A DNA stretch of 64,000 nucleotides, from positions 27,418,153 through 27,482,152 of the forward strand of contig CM064690.1 of NCBI GenBank assembly GCA_032717465.1, in the 5' to 3' direction. Each line of letters opens with the position of its first letter. Within the stretch, counting starts at the first letter, position 1. A program made the position numbers and the translations under genes. This document shows positions 10,701 to 21,510 of this stretch, one piece after another. The notes under the pieces were generated by a model. That model saw only the letters and a list, made by a program, of their open reading frames with translations. It was not told where the DNA came from and did not search any database. This DNA comes from Coenobita brevimanus (taxonomy: Eukaryota > Arthropoda > Malacostraca > Decapoda > Coenobitidae).

Positions 10701-10930
10701 ACTCACCATATTACCAAAACCATACCGGTAGGTGAGAGGTGTCAAAAGAAAAAATATCAACAAAGAAAACACGCCAGTAAGGAAGAAATACTAGACAGCC
10801 TCTTCCAAAGCCAGGGAGAGTAGGATCGAACTGTTTATATAGCGTCGTTATGAACAATGAGGGTGGTGGTCAGATCGATGTTGTGATTGGTTGCCTCCGG
10901 TCCGCTGCCCTCTGTTATTGATGACGTCAT
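10701..10930 (-). promoter_or_regulatory. candidate RNA polymerase II promoter and first splice donor
   Basis: Read on the minus strand the order is: palindromic CRE TGACGTCA (10922-10929), a CCAAT box within CAACCAATCAC (about 10884-10894), TATATAAAC (10841-10833), then 126 nt later a strong donor, TATG followed by GTGAGTAAA (GT at 10706-10705). Spacing of the three upstream elements is promoter-like. The presumed first exon has no good long ATG frame: the hydrophobic frame before the donor begins with GTG, not ATG, and is preceded by a stop. It would therefore be a leader exon. No downstream exon was identified, so this remains a motif cluster. Confidence 0.25.
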
Positions 10931-11524
10931 TCGTAATCCATCCATCACAGCGAGGTATTTATTAGCCGGGGAAGTATTGGCCTCCCTCCATCCGTAATCA
11001 CAAATATTCCTGAACATAGGTTTGTTTATAAGGGTTGCCGATTGATGTACAAATATTTTCGCTCCCACGACTACCAAACACATCACGACCATCTCAAAGG
11101 GAATATTGACGAAAACATGCGACAAAACGAAGCAATTACCGATAACAATTTACTTACACTTACCGAAAAACAAATGGTGTAAGGTTCTTTATAAATATTT
11201 CCCCTGACTCCTTCTGTGTCCTTGTGTAGGAAGAATATTATGTTATTTGATTATCCTCGAAATATCACCGCATGAAAAATATCGAAAAATTTCTATATAT
11301 CGAATACATAATACGGATTCCTTCTTGGTGATTTCCGGTCTGTAATCTTGAGTAGAATGTAGTTAATATTTAAGTCGTCTTGGAGAAATATTACGCTGTA
11401 CATATCTAAACTGGAAATATTATAACTATTTCAGATCATAGTTCTTTACTGTCCCCTTCTTGGTACTGTCGGGCGATTTTATTACTCGTAAACTTGTAAT
11501 TTTGAGAAGTATTTAACATTAACC

Positions 11525-11527
<3 letters not shown>

Positions 11528-11598
<71 letters not shown>
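11528..11598. repeat. (GT)n microsatellite
   Basis: Pure GT, 71 bp, inside the surrounding satellite unit. Confidence 0.99.
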
Positions 11599-11599
<1 letters not shown>

Positions 11600-11675
11600 C
11601 ATGTCAGTATCACATTGTTTTTGCCCACATCAGAAGTGCTTTAAACGTAAAAAGATACGATACTAGAGAGTCCTA

Positions 11676-12040
11676 CGAGAGCGCATACCTCCGACAACAC
11701 CAATGAAGTTTATGATTTAATGCTTTCATGCCACTTTCCTACTAGACGAATATTTGTGAAGTCTTACTTTGTCAGGTAGTTATACTTTCCTAGTTTGACC
11801 TGTTACACTATATCGAAAATCGCATACCTTCGCCATAACCAGAAAAAAATAATGAATTTTTAACGCATCGGACCTGCATCCTCCTCAAAATCTAATCAAC
11901 TCTTCCTTGTCCTACTTCCCACCTATCCACCAAATTTCATTAAAATCCAATCGTAACTTTTAAATATATCGTGAACACAGACAAACCAAACAGACACGGA
12001 TGAATATATAACATCCGCCCATCATCCTTGGCGGAGGTAA
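11676..12040 (+). mobile_element. two-headed short element, family D copy 1
   Basis: Begins GAGAGCGCATACCTCCGACA, has a second head-like segment at about 11820 (ATCGCATACCTTCGCCATAA), then a tail with CCACCTATCCACCAAATTT, GTGAACACAGACAAACC and a terminal hairpin-like end ACATCCGCC...TTGGCGGAGGT. Head and end are inverted relative to each other (ACCTCCGCC / GGCGGAGGT). The copy at 49781-50156 has the same order, so the two-head structure is a property of the family. The superfamily is not known to me. Confidence 0.65.
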
Positions 12041-12266
12041 ATATTGCATACATTAAAAGAAACACAAACGTTTCTTTTTTACAATTATGGGCATGTAATC
12101 CTGAGTAGGGCTTAGCGTGAGGCGTGCGTGTATTTGTGTCGGAAGAGTATTACACTGCACTTGATCATGCCGGGAATAATCCAAATGAAAAATGGTAAAA
12201 AGTTGACGTACTAAGCACTCAAGTTTTACGATTGCGGCCACGTTTTTGAGCTACATATAACGTTAG

Positions 12267-12268
<2 letters not shown>

Positions 12269-12324
<56 letters not shown>
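12269..12324. repeat. (GT)n microsatellite
   Basis: Pure GT at the same satellite position as the tracts at 11528 and 12861. Confidence 0.99.
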
Positions 12325-12326
<2 letters not shown>

Positions 12327-12857
12327 AATATTCCATTGCACTTCACCAAACCAAGAACATACTAAATCGAAAATAATTAAAGACAGTTTTACAAAATAAA
12401 TCCAAGCAGGATTTAACGTTGACCTTGTGTGTATTTGCCTCAGAAAAATATTCCTCACTGCACTTGACCAAATCGAAAATACTCAAATAAAAAAATAAAT
12501 AAATAAACCTGATGAAAATTGGAGGTGATAAGCTTTCACTTTTGTGTACTTTTTTTTCTATTTGACTCTTAATTTTGAATATGTCATTATGAGGGTTTAA
12601 AATGAGTTTTGTGTGTGCTTGGCTGAAATATACCAAGATACTTAATTTTGTCTTTATAAAACTGTGCAATTGCGAGTACACTGAAATTCTTTTTATTTGT
12701 GTTCATGAAGAGATTATGGTACGATGACTGAAACTGTTGACACGTTCGATGCTGATTTTCTGGTATATGCTAGATACTAAAACTGCGCTGATGGTGATTA
12801 ATTTACTGTTGTCACCCTATTGTGTTTATGAATATACGGTGTTGATGGTGAAGGTGC

Positions 12858-12860
<3 letters not shown>

Positions 12861-12945
<85 letters not shown>
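12861..12945. repeat. (GT)n microsatellite
   Basis: Pure GT, 85 bp, directly before GAAATATATTACG of the satellite unit. Confidence 0.99.
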
Positions 12946-12948
<3 letters not shown>

Positions 12949-13030
12949 TATATTACGTTGCACAGGACAGAATCAGAAAAAAAATAAATAAATAAAGCCG
13001 AGGGAAAAATGAGATAAACCTGCAATCCTT

Positions 13031-13371
13031 TACTTTATTCTTGTTATCTCTAGAAAGTTTTATTAAAATTAGGACAGATCCCTCGCGTTGCACAGGTTAG
13101 TGATATATCTAATCCCTCCAGTTAGAAAAATGTCTCCCAAGCTCTATAAAACTCTGGGAAGCATGAATAAAGCGAAGAATGCGTCGCCGAATTCAAAGAG
13201 TTAAACGCTACTGAATGCACGAATAACCGACGTTTAAGAAGTTGAAGAAATTAATGAATGACGAAGGAGAGAAACAGATGGATGAAATATGAAAAGAATT
13301 GCGTATGACAAGGGCTGCACCTATTCAGTACTAGAAAGTCGACTGAACTGTATCGTCTGTATCGCATAAAG

Positions 13372-13372
<1 letters not shown>
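13031..13372. other. unique stretch, no supported gene
   Basis: A 24-codon ATG frame (MSPKLYKTLGSMNKAK...) ends at about 13205, but it is too short and lacks support. Nothing else is evident. Confidence 0.5.
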
Positions 13373-13431
<59 letters not shown>

Positions 13432-13443
13432 CGCTCTCTCTCT
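13373..13443. repeat. (CT)n microsatellite
   Basis: CT tract with two CG interruptions near the 3' end. A (GAT)n run follows at about 13530-13556. Confidence 0.98.
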
Positions 13444-13559
13444 GTGCTACTGATCTCTTACTACAGTCTATTCCTATTCTTCTTCTAGATCCTCCCACCC
13501 CTTGTATTAACGCTAAATACGTTGTTGATGATAATGATGATGATGATGATGATGATGGT

Positions 13560-14500
13560 GATTAACTCTCACCACGATATAATATTTATTTTATTACTGC
13601 TTCCTCCGGCCAAGAAATAAAGAGGGGGGGGAGAGTAAATAAAAATGATGATGAACCAAAAAGGATGAAGGAAAGCCTTGGAAAGAAAGATGGAATGAAG
13701 AGGGGAAATAAGGGTACTAAAAACATAACAATTTGGAATTATCAAAGTGCTAGGGCAAAAAATAAATAAATACATAAAAATAAAGCCATTCGACAAAATC
13801 AAATATCAGATTGGTACAAACGAAAATAAGGAAAGAAAAAAATTAGATAAAAACGAAAATAAAAACATGTTAAATAACTGAGAAGGAAAACTGGATATTG
13901 AGTAAAGTGAAAGTTAGCCAAAAGTGATGAAAATTCTTAAATGTAGAAGCACATCAGAAAAAGGAGGAAGAGCAAAGACAGGAAAAAATATATAAAAAAA
14001 AGGTAAGGAAAACTCGAGAGAAAGACATAGCAAATCAGGGAGAAAGATCAGTAAACAACAGCACACAGGAAAAATAGGAAAAAAGAACACGAAAAAATTA
14101 TAAGCCTCCATTAGAGAGCGGGATGCGGATTATTTGCAGCTCCATGTCGAGTGTGATATGGTCTCACTAAGTCCGCTGGAGTATAAAGAACAGGTAAATC
14201 CCCCAAAAGAGTGAGTAATCCTAAATCCCTGACTCCCCGCCCCCATTCAAGTCCCCTTTGTTTTACCTCATTGTACGTCCGATTAATGAGGGCTTATATA
14301 AGAATCATCGAAATTTTAATATTTTAATTCGGCCCCCTCCTCAAAAGCATCATTTGACAAACGTGACTACATCTCTCTCACGCCACAAGAGGAGTCAGTC
14401 TACCGTGCCTAATTAAACGTATTATCGTCCAATTCATATATATTTTTCTTTTTTCCCCCGGGAGTAATCATGGCGCATCAAAACAAAGGCGAACGAAAGT
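13560..14500. other. A-rich then mixed DNA, no supported gene
   Basis: 13600-14100 is A/purine-rich. 14130-14460 is mixed unique DNA with no exon-like frame. Confidence 0.5.
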
Positions 14501-14526
14501 GGAGGCGTACCTTAAATCAGAAGACG

Positions 14527-14545
14527 CGGCCCCCTGGTGGCAGGG
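14527..14545 (-). promoter_or_regulatory. CTCF-like site
   Basis: The minus strand reads CTGCCACCAGGGGGCCGCG, matching the core CCACCAGGGGGC recognised by CTCF across bilaterians. It is a single site with no further evidence of function. Confidence 0.4.
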
Positions 14546-14600
14546 AGCGGAAATGCACACTCGTGGGGAATTTTCTGACGGGTATATTCTCTTGTTCCAG

Positions 14601-14604
<4 letters not shown>

Positions 14605-14661
<57 letters not shown>
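14605..14661. repeat. (AT)n microsatellite
   Basis: Pure TA dinucleotides directly abutting the SINE head that follows. Confidence 0.99.
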
Positions 14662-14663
<2 letters not shown>

Positions 14664-14796
14664 AGCCTCTGTGGTACAATGGTAAAGTGTGCGTTTTCGT
14701 ACATGGAAGAACGAGGGTTCGAGTAAGTCAGCATCAAAATTCGAGCAATTCGGCATCATAATTCGCGTCAGCAGCATAATTCGAGAAAGTCAATTT
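14662..14796 (+). mobile_element. tRNA-derived SINE head with short tandem body
   Basis: GGAGCCTCTGTGGTACAATG with an A-box-like GTGGTACAATGG, then about 35 nt later a B-box GGGTTCGAGT (14715-14724), the layout of a polymerase III internal promoter from a tRNA. After the B-box come about three units of 22-24 bp containing GCATCATAATTCGAG. It is not a functional tRNA gene, because the acceptor stem halves do not pair. Confidence 0.6.
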
Positions 14797-14969
14797 ATCC
14801 GGCGGAGGAAAGGCAACGGGCGTTCAGGAGAGCCAGGCAGGAGAATTGGAAAGCCCTCTCACCGGGAAACATGAGTCCTGCCCATCATCAAAGACGGGCT
14901 CTGATTTCAGCATTAATTCCTCCCCGTGGGCTTCGTCTTATGATACACGATTGCAAGGCTTTATGCTCC

Positions 14970-15118
14970 TACACCCCCTCCTTCCCTGCTCCCCCTCCCC
15001 CCTGATCCCCCTCCCCTTTGCTCCCCCTCTCCTTTGCTCCCCTTCCCCCCTTGATCCCCCTCCCCCTGCTCCCCCCTTTCCCCTTGATCCCTCCCTTCCT
15101 TCCCCCTTTCCCCGAAAG

Positions 15119-15173
<55 letters not shown>
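14970..15173 (+). repeat. C-rich minisatellite then (CA)n
   Basis: Units of the type CTCCCCCTCCCCTTTGAT, about 15-25 bp, to 15118, then pure CA from 15122. Confidence 0.9.
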
Positions 15174-15175
<2 letters not shown>

Positions 15176-15335
15176 ATCGCAGGGGGAGAAGGGAAAGCAG
15201 TTATAATAGCAATGCTTGTGGATGAGTTAATTTCCGTACACATTTCCGGACTAGCTGAATAAAATCGTCCGGAATTAGCAAAAACAAAATAAATCATGTC
15301 ACCAGATACAGGGAGGTAAAATAGATTCAATGGTA

Positions 15336-15336
<1 letters not shown>

Positions 15337-15377
<41 letters not shown>
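15337..15377. repeat. (GT)n microsatellite
   Basis: Pure GT. Confidence 0.99.
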
Positions 15378-15379
<2 letters not shown>

Positions 15380-15728
15380 CAATGCATTTTATAACCAATT
15401 TCTTGTTGTTTACTTTTTTCTTATAAATTTAACCTCCACTTCGATGACCGGTGACAGGAGATTATTAACCAAGTAACCCAATGACAGCTGTTAAAACGAA
15501 TGATCACCGCATAATTACCAACCAAATCTTTATCAACTATCACACATATTTTAACTAATTAATCTCATCACTTCCATTGTAAGCCGGATATCCTCCCACC
15601 GCAGTTAACAGCCAAAATATTTCCTCATCGCACCCATCAACAAAAACAAATAGGCTTCCATCACTGCCATTAACCAAATATTCTCAAAAAAACATACTCA
15701 GAAAATTATTACTCGCGGGTGATAAAAG

Positions 15729-15729
15729 T

Positions 15730-15801
<72 letters not shown>
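15729..15801. repeat. (GT)n microsatellite
   Basis: Pure GT, about 72 bp. Confidence 0.99.
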
Positions 15802-15802
<1 letters not shown>

Positions 15803-16027
15803 CGAAATAAGCATATGTCATACTTTAGTTATTTTAAACTAATTTCATCAATTCGGAAAAATGCAGTCATCCTAAAATCTTAACATAACGCTTACACAGA
15901 ATAATTGTAATTTGTACTTCATTTCTAACATGCCATTATCATTCACGAGTAATGTACTTCTTTTGTCTAAAGCTCATTTTATAGACAAGAAAAAAATTAA
16001 TCTTAGGAAAAGAAAAAAATCTCGCGC

Positions 16028-16028
<1 letters not shown>

Positions 16029-16088
<60 letters not shown>
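16029..16088. repeat. (CA)n microsatellite
   Basis: Pure AC, 60 bp. Confidence 0.99.
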
Positions 16089-16091
<3 letters not shown>

Positions 16092-16260
16092 CAACGCCTA
16101 TTTAATCCCTAGTTCATCAGTTGGAAAAAAAATACTCTCACCACCAAACCCACATACAGAGCCATTATTCAGGGATCACACTGCTCTAAGTTGTTCCCAT
16201 CAAATATAACTGGTGTAATAATTTCCCAGTAAATCCCCCAGTGTCAATGAATGGTTATTA

Positions 16261-17540
16261 ATACGCCCTGGCCTCATCCCCTCCCACAATTTTAATTTAT
16301 AGGCAACATTTTGGGTCATTCGTAAAGCATTTCGTATTTTCTATGCACGTGTGAGGCTATTAAGTATTAACTAAACCCGAAGTCCAATACATCTCACTCA
16401 TTCAACTGTACCCGTATCAGTCTTTCTTATCTGTATTTCCCTAGTTGTCTAATTGTCCCTCAGTCTGTTTACCTGTCACCTTTCTACCTGCCTGTTTGTG
16501 ACTGTCAACTGTTTATCTGTGTCTGTCTGTCCGTCATTCTATATATACGACTTTACATAATAACAGAGTTCAATCCATCACATTTTCCTGTGTATACAAA
16601 CGTCATTATGTAGACAGATTGATAAATAAATATAAAGACAGATTTTTACTACTATCTGATATTTTATTCAGCTTATTACTATGCCTTAGCAGTGGATGGA
16701 TTTATGAAGGCTGTTGTTAATCCCCTAAACCTCGAAAAATCTCTCCTGATCTAAAACAAAATAAATGCTGGATTTAATGTGTGCGATAAGTAACATGTCA
16801 TATTAAAGGCGTAAAAGAAACGTAACTTAAAATCACCAGTAAGAATAAGATTAGTACTGTCGTCTCCTTAAGTTTCTTCCTTCCACTGATGCTTGTTAAT
16901 ATACTCTCATAGCATTCCAATCCTGTCTCTGGTTATTTGTTTTTACTATCAGTGTTTTGTTATTGCCAAGGGTTCCAATATCCGCTCTTAATATCATGGC
17001 CATTCCGTCCTTATTTAACAAAACTCTATACCTTTTATGAACCGGGGATTGTAATATTATATTCTCCCCCGACATTGGTCACAGCAGTTGTGTTAAGTTT
17101 ATAAATCATTTACAATATACCAAGAGCGATCTTCATATACGCACATGTATTTAATTATAACCATCAGACTCTAACAGTAATAACATGCATGTAACTTTGT
17201 CTCACTATGAATCAATGTAATTCATGATTTAACGGTGGTTTAGATTACATGTCCATCATCCACTCACTTGTTGTAGTATTACGTTTAGGTGATTCTCCAC
17301 TGAGTGATAAGAAAAGCGTTTACGAGTAAATCCAAGAAACTATATTCATTACGTTGGGTGGTAACTATACAGCCAACAAGTGAACACCTGATGGTCCTTC
17401 GTCGTCATTCGTCTGGGAAAGTGTCGTTTGTTGCAGGGACGTTATCAGTCAGCGTTATCAGTATCCTTGCCCATGTTTCCCATAACCCATTTCAGGTTTT
17501 GGCAATTTAGTGTCTGCTTCGGTACTCTCAATGGAAGTTA
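16261..17540. other. unique AT-rich stretch, no supported gene
   Basis: One of the longest repeat-poor segments. A 68-codon frame at 17304-17510 from a GTG (not ATG) is the best open frame but has no motif or splice context. Confidence 0.5.
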
Positions 17541-18259
17541 TAATTATCCTTGAAAATTCTGATGCCTAAAGAAGAGTTATGAATCTACACCTACCATTTA
17601 ATCACAACTAATTTAATCCACCAATATTATGATCAAAGAGAAAATATTCAGCAGGCATAACAAAACAATGATACTGTTATTACTTTCAAACGTGTCGCCC
17701 CAAAAATGATAATTATTCCACACATACATTTAATTAAGACATCTTTTCTCCCCCTATAATTTATAAACCACAGAAAGGAAAAATCAGCCCCCGCCCTAAA
17801 ATTATAATTCTAATGTTAATCTTGGAAACTGTGTCGCCTTGATTATAGTAATGATTCTACACATACATCATTCAATTACAGCACATGAATTACTCCCGAT
17901 AATTTTTGATACGTCAGTTCTCTCTCTCTCTCTCTCTCTCTTAGATTATGGTAGCGATGGGTCAGAATTAATATAAACCTATAATTAAACTATGATGTAT
18001 AAATTTTTCCCTATATTTTTTTAATCTACACAAATTAACTTAGTAAAAAAAAAAAATCTGTCTTCGTTGTTGCAAACTGTGTCGCCTAGATTATGATTTT
18101 GACGATGATGATAATGATAATGATGATGATGATGATGATGCACATAGAGTATCACTAAAATTACAGCACCTACACCCATCAAATAATATTTTAATTCTCG
18201 AAAATCGTTACTCCACAAAAATATTATCTCTACCAAAATTGTGCAACTAGATTATATTA

Positions 18260-18292
<33 letters not shown>

Positions 18293-18413
18293 CACCCGTC
18301 ATTAAGTTACCAAATATATCCAACAACTTTAATTCACAAAAACAGTAACTCCACAAAAATATTATTATCCCATGAAATTATGTTGCCTAGATTGTATAAA
18401 TGATGATGATGAC

Positions 18414-18444
<31 letters not shown>

Positions 18445-18590
18445 TACCTATTATTAAATCGGAGTAACATAATCAGCTAATATTATTTTCTTATTCAGGA
18501 AAATAGCGCAGCCAAAAAATTATAGTGTTATCCCTTGGAAATTATGTCATCTAGATTATATAAATGATTCGCCACATATATCATTATCGC
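17540..18590 (+). repeat. satellite-like array, about 100-165-bp unit, with embedded (GAT)n
   Basis: Eight units are marked by GTCGCCTAGATTATATAAATG-like landmarks near 17564, 17697, 17836, 17944, 18084, 18245, 18386 and 18550. Units share CACATACATCATT, AATTACAGCACC and ACTCCACAAAAATATTAT. In three neighbouring units, (GAT)n has expanded immediately after the landmark (about 18099-18140, 18260-18292, 18401-18443). The flanking units keep a single AATGATTC at that point. In the fourth unit a (CT)n (17919-17941) replaces the sequence before the landmark. Confidence 0.78.
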
Positions 18591-18719
18591 CCTGCCACCC
18601 CCCCTGGTAATGGGATTAACAGGAGGCTTCCCTCACCTGCCCTTACCTGTAATTAGCTTCACAAATGACCTCATATAACAGGTGAGGTTCGGGCTAAACT
18701 TTTCCGGGCGTAAACACGG

Positions 18720-19345
18720 ATATACGCACACAGATACTGACACGTGTGCAGTTTAATACGTACACTGACTTACATGGAGATTTTGTGCACACAGGCATCT
18801 ATACGATCGATTCCGTATGTGCAGGTCAGGACATAAAACGACTTACATAAACAGATTCTTATGTGCACACAGGCATTTATATGGAGACTGACAAGCATGC
18901 AGGTTAAACGCACACAGACAAACTGATGGATTTTATATGCACACAGGCATGTACACGGATACTTGGATGTGTGGACTCTTAAACTTGCACACTTACACGC
19001 GCCGACTTGATACACATGGAAGAACAGGCTTTACATGTGCACACAAACATGTAATCAGTTATTTGAATGTAAGTACAAAGATACGCACATGGGTACATAT
19101 GGATGCTGATGTCTGTGGAGGTTAAAAACTACACAGAATTCTGTGGATAGATTTTTATGTATACACAGATGTTTGCATGCAGACACAGACATACTTACAG
19201 ATGTACACAAGAACAGCGGCGCGTGTAAAAATAAAGAAGTACACAGCTTATATGAGCAAATATTTGTGTGCACACAGACATACACTCACGGATACACATG
19301 GATCCTGACACGTGTAAAGATCAAGAGACACAGACCTGCAACGCA
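18720..19345 (+). repeat. minisatellite, about 76-bp unit, CACA-rich
   Basis: TGTGCACACAGGCAT recurs at about 18785, 18861 and 18937 (exactly 76 bp apart), then in more decayed form near 19036, 19157 and 19265. The partner motif CTGACACGTGTG(C)AGGTTAAA alternates with it. No frame is conserved. Confidence 0.75.
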
Positions 19346-19369
19346 TATATACACTCAGATTTCTATACA

Positions 19370-19497
<128 letters not shown>

Positions 19498-19712
19498 CAA
19501 ATACATAGATGCAGATATACATACTCATAAACGTGTGAAGACACACACACAAACACATGCAGACATGATGTAAAATGACAGGTAGTAAAAACATCACTAA
19601 ACACGGAACAAGTACGCTACACGCACATGGATATTTGTATACGCGGCCACATATGCCACATATGGTGAAATACGATAAGCGTACAGGGATACATACAGTT
19701 CATAGGTTCGCG

Positions 19713-19714
19713 TG

Positions 19715-19745
<31 letters not shown>

Positions 19746-19754
19746 ACAGACACA

Positions 19755-19817
<63 letters not shown>
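19713..19817. repeat. (CA)n microsatellite with GA interruptions
   Basis: CA tract with three CAGACACAGA interruptions in the left half. Confidence 0.98.
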
Positions 19818-19962
19818 ACAAAGGCAATAATTCTTAGCAAAGCACGCACGCATACACACAAGGAGGAAAACAACGCACATCCTGCCACATCAATCTGAGT
19901 GTATAGCAATGTAAACGAACAGATCTGCATGTTTATCTCTAAGTTGCTACCTCTTGAGTCAA

Positions 19963-20125
19963 CACCAGACGATTTTATTCAGCTAATCCTGAGTCATAAG
20001 AAACGGACACTGTTACCTATCGCCATAAACCCACTGATGAACGAAATAACTTTACTCTTCTATCCCATGTAACTTCAGACAATTTTTAGTCAACGAAAAG
20101 AGTCACAGAATCCTGAGTGTTAAGA
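19963..20125. mobile_element. decayed TTAA-type MITE sequence
   Basis: The core CAGACGATTTTATTCAGCT, then a second partial core CAGACAATTTTTAGTCAAC about 95 bp on. Termini are not recognisable. Confidence 0.35.
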
Positions 20126-20130
20126 ACTAC

Positions 20131-20368
20131 ACTACTTTCACTTTAACTTGGCCCAGAATTTCATCCTTTTGCAGTACACGAGTATTTCACTAATCTCAGT
20201 TAAAAAAAAAAAAAAAAAAAAAAACGAAAAGGGGTAGGTAATGCTATGGCTCTGCATCTTTCCACTGCATTTCTTTGTCATTAGTACCATATTCTTGTTT
20301 TTATCTAGTACCACAACCCAGCAGTCGTTAAGTCATGGCTGTTTTACGCTGCGTTAGAGTAAAAACAG
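20131..20368 (+). mobile_element. MITE family B copy 3, poly(A) insertion at the A-box
   Basis: Left end TTTCACTTTAACTTGGCCC, right end GCGTTAGAGTAAAAACAG. At the place of the tRNA-like A-box the sequence reads CTCAGTT followed by about 23 A (20202-20224). The core CATTTCTTTGTCATTAGTACC is diverged. Confidence 0.65.
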
Positions 20369-20670
20369 TGTTCGTATACACGCAATTACATAACAGATAA
20401 GAGTCGAGGTTTGAGAGAGCTTTGACTACCCGTTCAGTACGACGATGGCTATTCATAATTGACGCTTTTGCTTAATTTTTATCTATTTTTAAGACATCCA
20501 CTGCAGGGTCTCCTCACGTCAATATTAACACATCCTCATGCTGGTCAGGTACGAATCAGGATGGGGTGCTTGTGGTGAGAGCAATGCATGTGAAAAGGAA
20601 AGTGCTGTGATTTGTATGTCAGTGTCAATAGAAGATCAGAACCAATCAGAAAAACGGGAACAGGAGATAT

Positions 20671-20672
<2 letters not shown>

Positions 20673-20757
<85 letters not shown>
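20673..20757. repeat. compound (GA)n(GACA)n
   Basis: Pure GA to about 20718, then GACA repeats, then CAAA/CACA. Confidence 0.98.
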
Positions 20758-20760
<3 letters not shown>

Positions 20761-21275
20761 AACACACACACACACAGTTAACAGACAGACAAACAGACAA
20801 ACAGACAAAATCAATAAAAATTTATAAGTTTTATAATAATAACCAAATAAATGAACAAAAACAAAACTCCAGTGACCTTGAACAAAAAGAAAAAATCCAG
20901 CTACTGTACTTTGCAAAATAAATATATAACGAAAGAGCGACAATTTATTCGCTTCCTAATCTTTACGGCATAATTTCCGCGCTTCATTTTAAGTAACGGG
21001 AAAGGATAGCATTTCTTTATTTAATTTTATGGCAAACGAGTGCAATTTTTTCCCCACTAAATTTTATGCAAGCGATTTTTTTTGCTTTTTTCTTCAGCGC
21101 ATCGCCGCACTGTTGCCTCTACTTCTCTCTCTTTTAAAAATAATTGGTCTCGTGATTCACCTTCCCCGGGTACGAGTTTGGCAGCATTTACGAGTGTTGG
21201 TCCGGGCCTCGTAAACCTCGAGCAAATGTCAGCGGGTATCAGAGTCTTGGGGCTTTAATCTGGCCATAAAATTCC
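20758..21275. other. mixed DNA, no supported gene
   Basis: A 61-codon ATG frame (21029-21214) contains a hydrophobic run after a TTTTTTCTTCAG acceptor-like site, but there is no partner exon and no recognisable domain. Confidence 0.4.
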
Positions 21276-21510
21276 CCGTCCCCAGATGCAGCAGGAAAAG
21301 ACCCCAGATGACCCAGCCTGAGGTGTCTCCATCGTCTGATTATATATTTCAATATCATGACACTATTTTTTTTTTTCCTTTCATCCTGCGACATTATTCA
21401 AAGGAGGGAGCATTATAAGTAAAGGTTAATATAGTACTAAAGTCCTGTCCCAAGATACAGAAAGGGATGTCCCCAAATGGCCCAGGTTGAGGTGTCCGCA
21501 TCGTGTAATC
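21276..21510 (+). repeat. direct repeat of about 68 bp, 168 bp apart
   Basis: Segments at 21276-21343 and 21444-21510 share GATGACCCAGCCTGAGGTGTC versus AATGGCCCAGGTTGAGGTGTC and both end in CGTCTGATTA / CGTGTAATCA, where a MITE follows the second copy. Confidence 0.7.

Larger units (their letters stand above)
11200..13030 (+). repeat. satellite-like array, about 120-180-bp unit, with embedded (GT)n
   Basis: The landmark GAAATATTACxxTGCACTTGA, followed by CCGAAAATA-type sequence, recurs near 11233, 11385, 11604, 12145, 12326, 12445, 12625 and 12945. Between landmarks lie TGTAATCTTGAGTAG and TTTAACGTTGACCTTGTGTG. The GTGTGT position just before the landmark is a pure (GT)n of 56-85 bp in three units and stays short (GTGTGTATTTG) in others. 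A separate mobile element (11676-12040) interrupts the array. Boundaries are approximate. Confidence 0.7.
15380..16260. repeat. possible long-period tandem repeat (about 270 bp)
   Basis: Related segments TATTTTAACTAATTAATC (15549), TATTTTAAACTAATTTCATC (15830) and TATTTAATCCCTAGTTCATC (16097) occur at steps of 281 and 267 bp, each with CA or GT tracts nearby. Similarity is weak. Confidence 0.3.

Noticed and set aside
10584..10772. Hydrophobic, signal-peptide-like frame (MFSLLIFFLL...) ending at a splice donor
   Set aside because: The first codon is GTG, not ATG, and a TAG lies seven codons upstream; without an ATG it cannot be a secreted first exon. Kept only as part of the promoter cluster.
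17304..17510. 68-codon frame (IRKAFTSKSKKLYSLRWVV...)
   Set aside because: Starts at GTG directly after a stop, no motif and no clear splice sites, although composition is not low-complexity.
21029..21214. 61-codon ATG frame with a hydrophobic segment
   Set aside because: Single hydrophobic run from T-rich DNA; no domain or partner exon.
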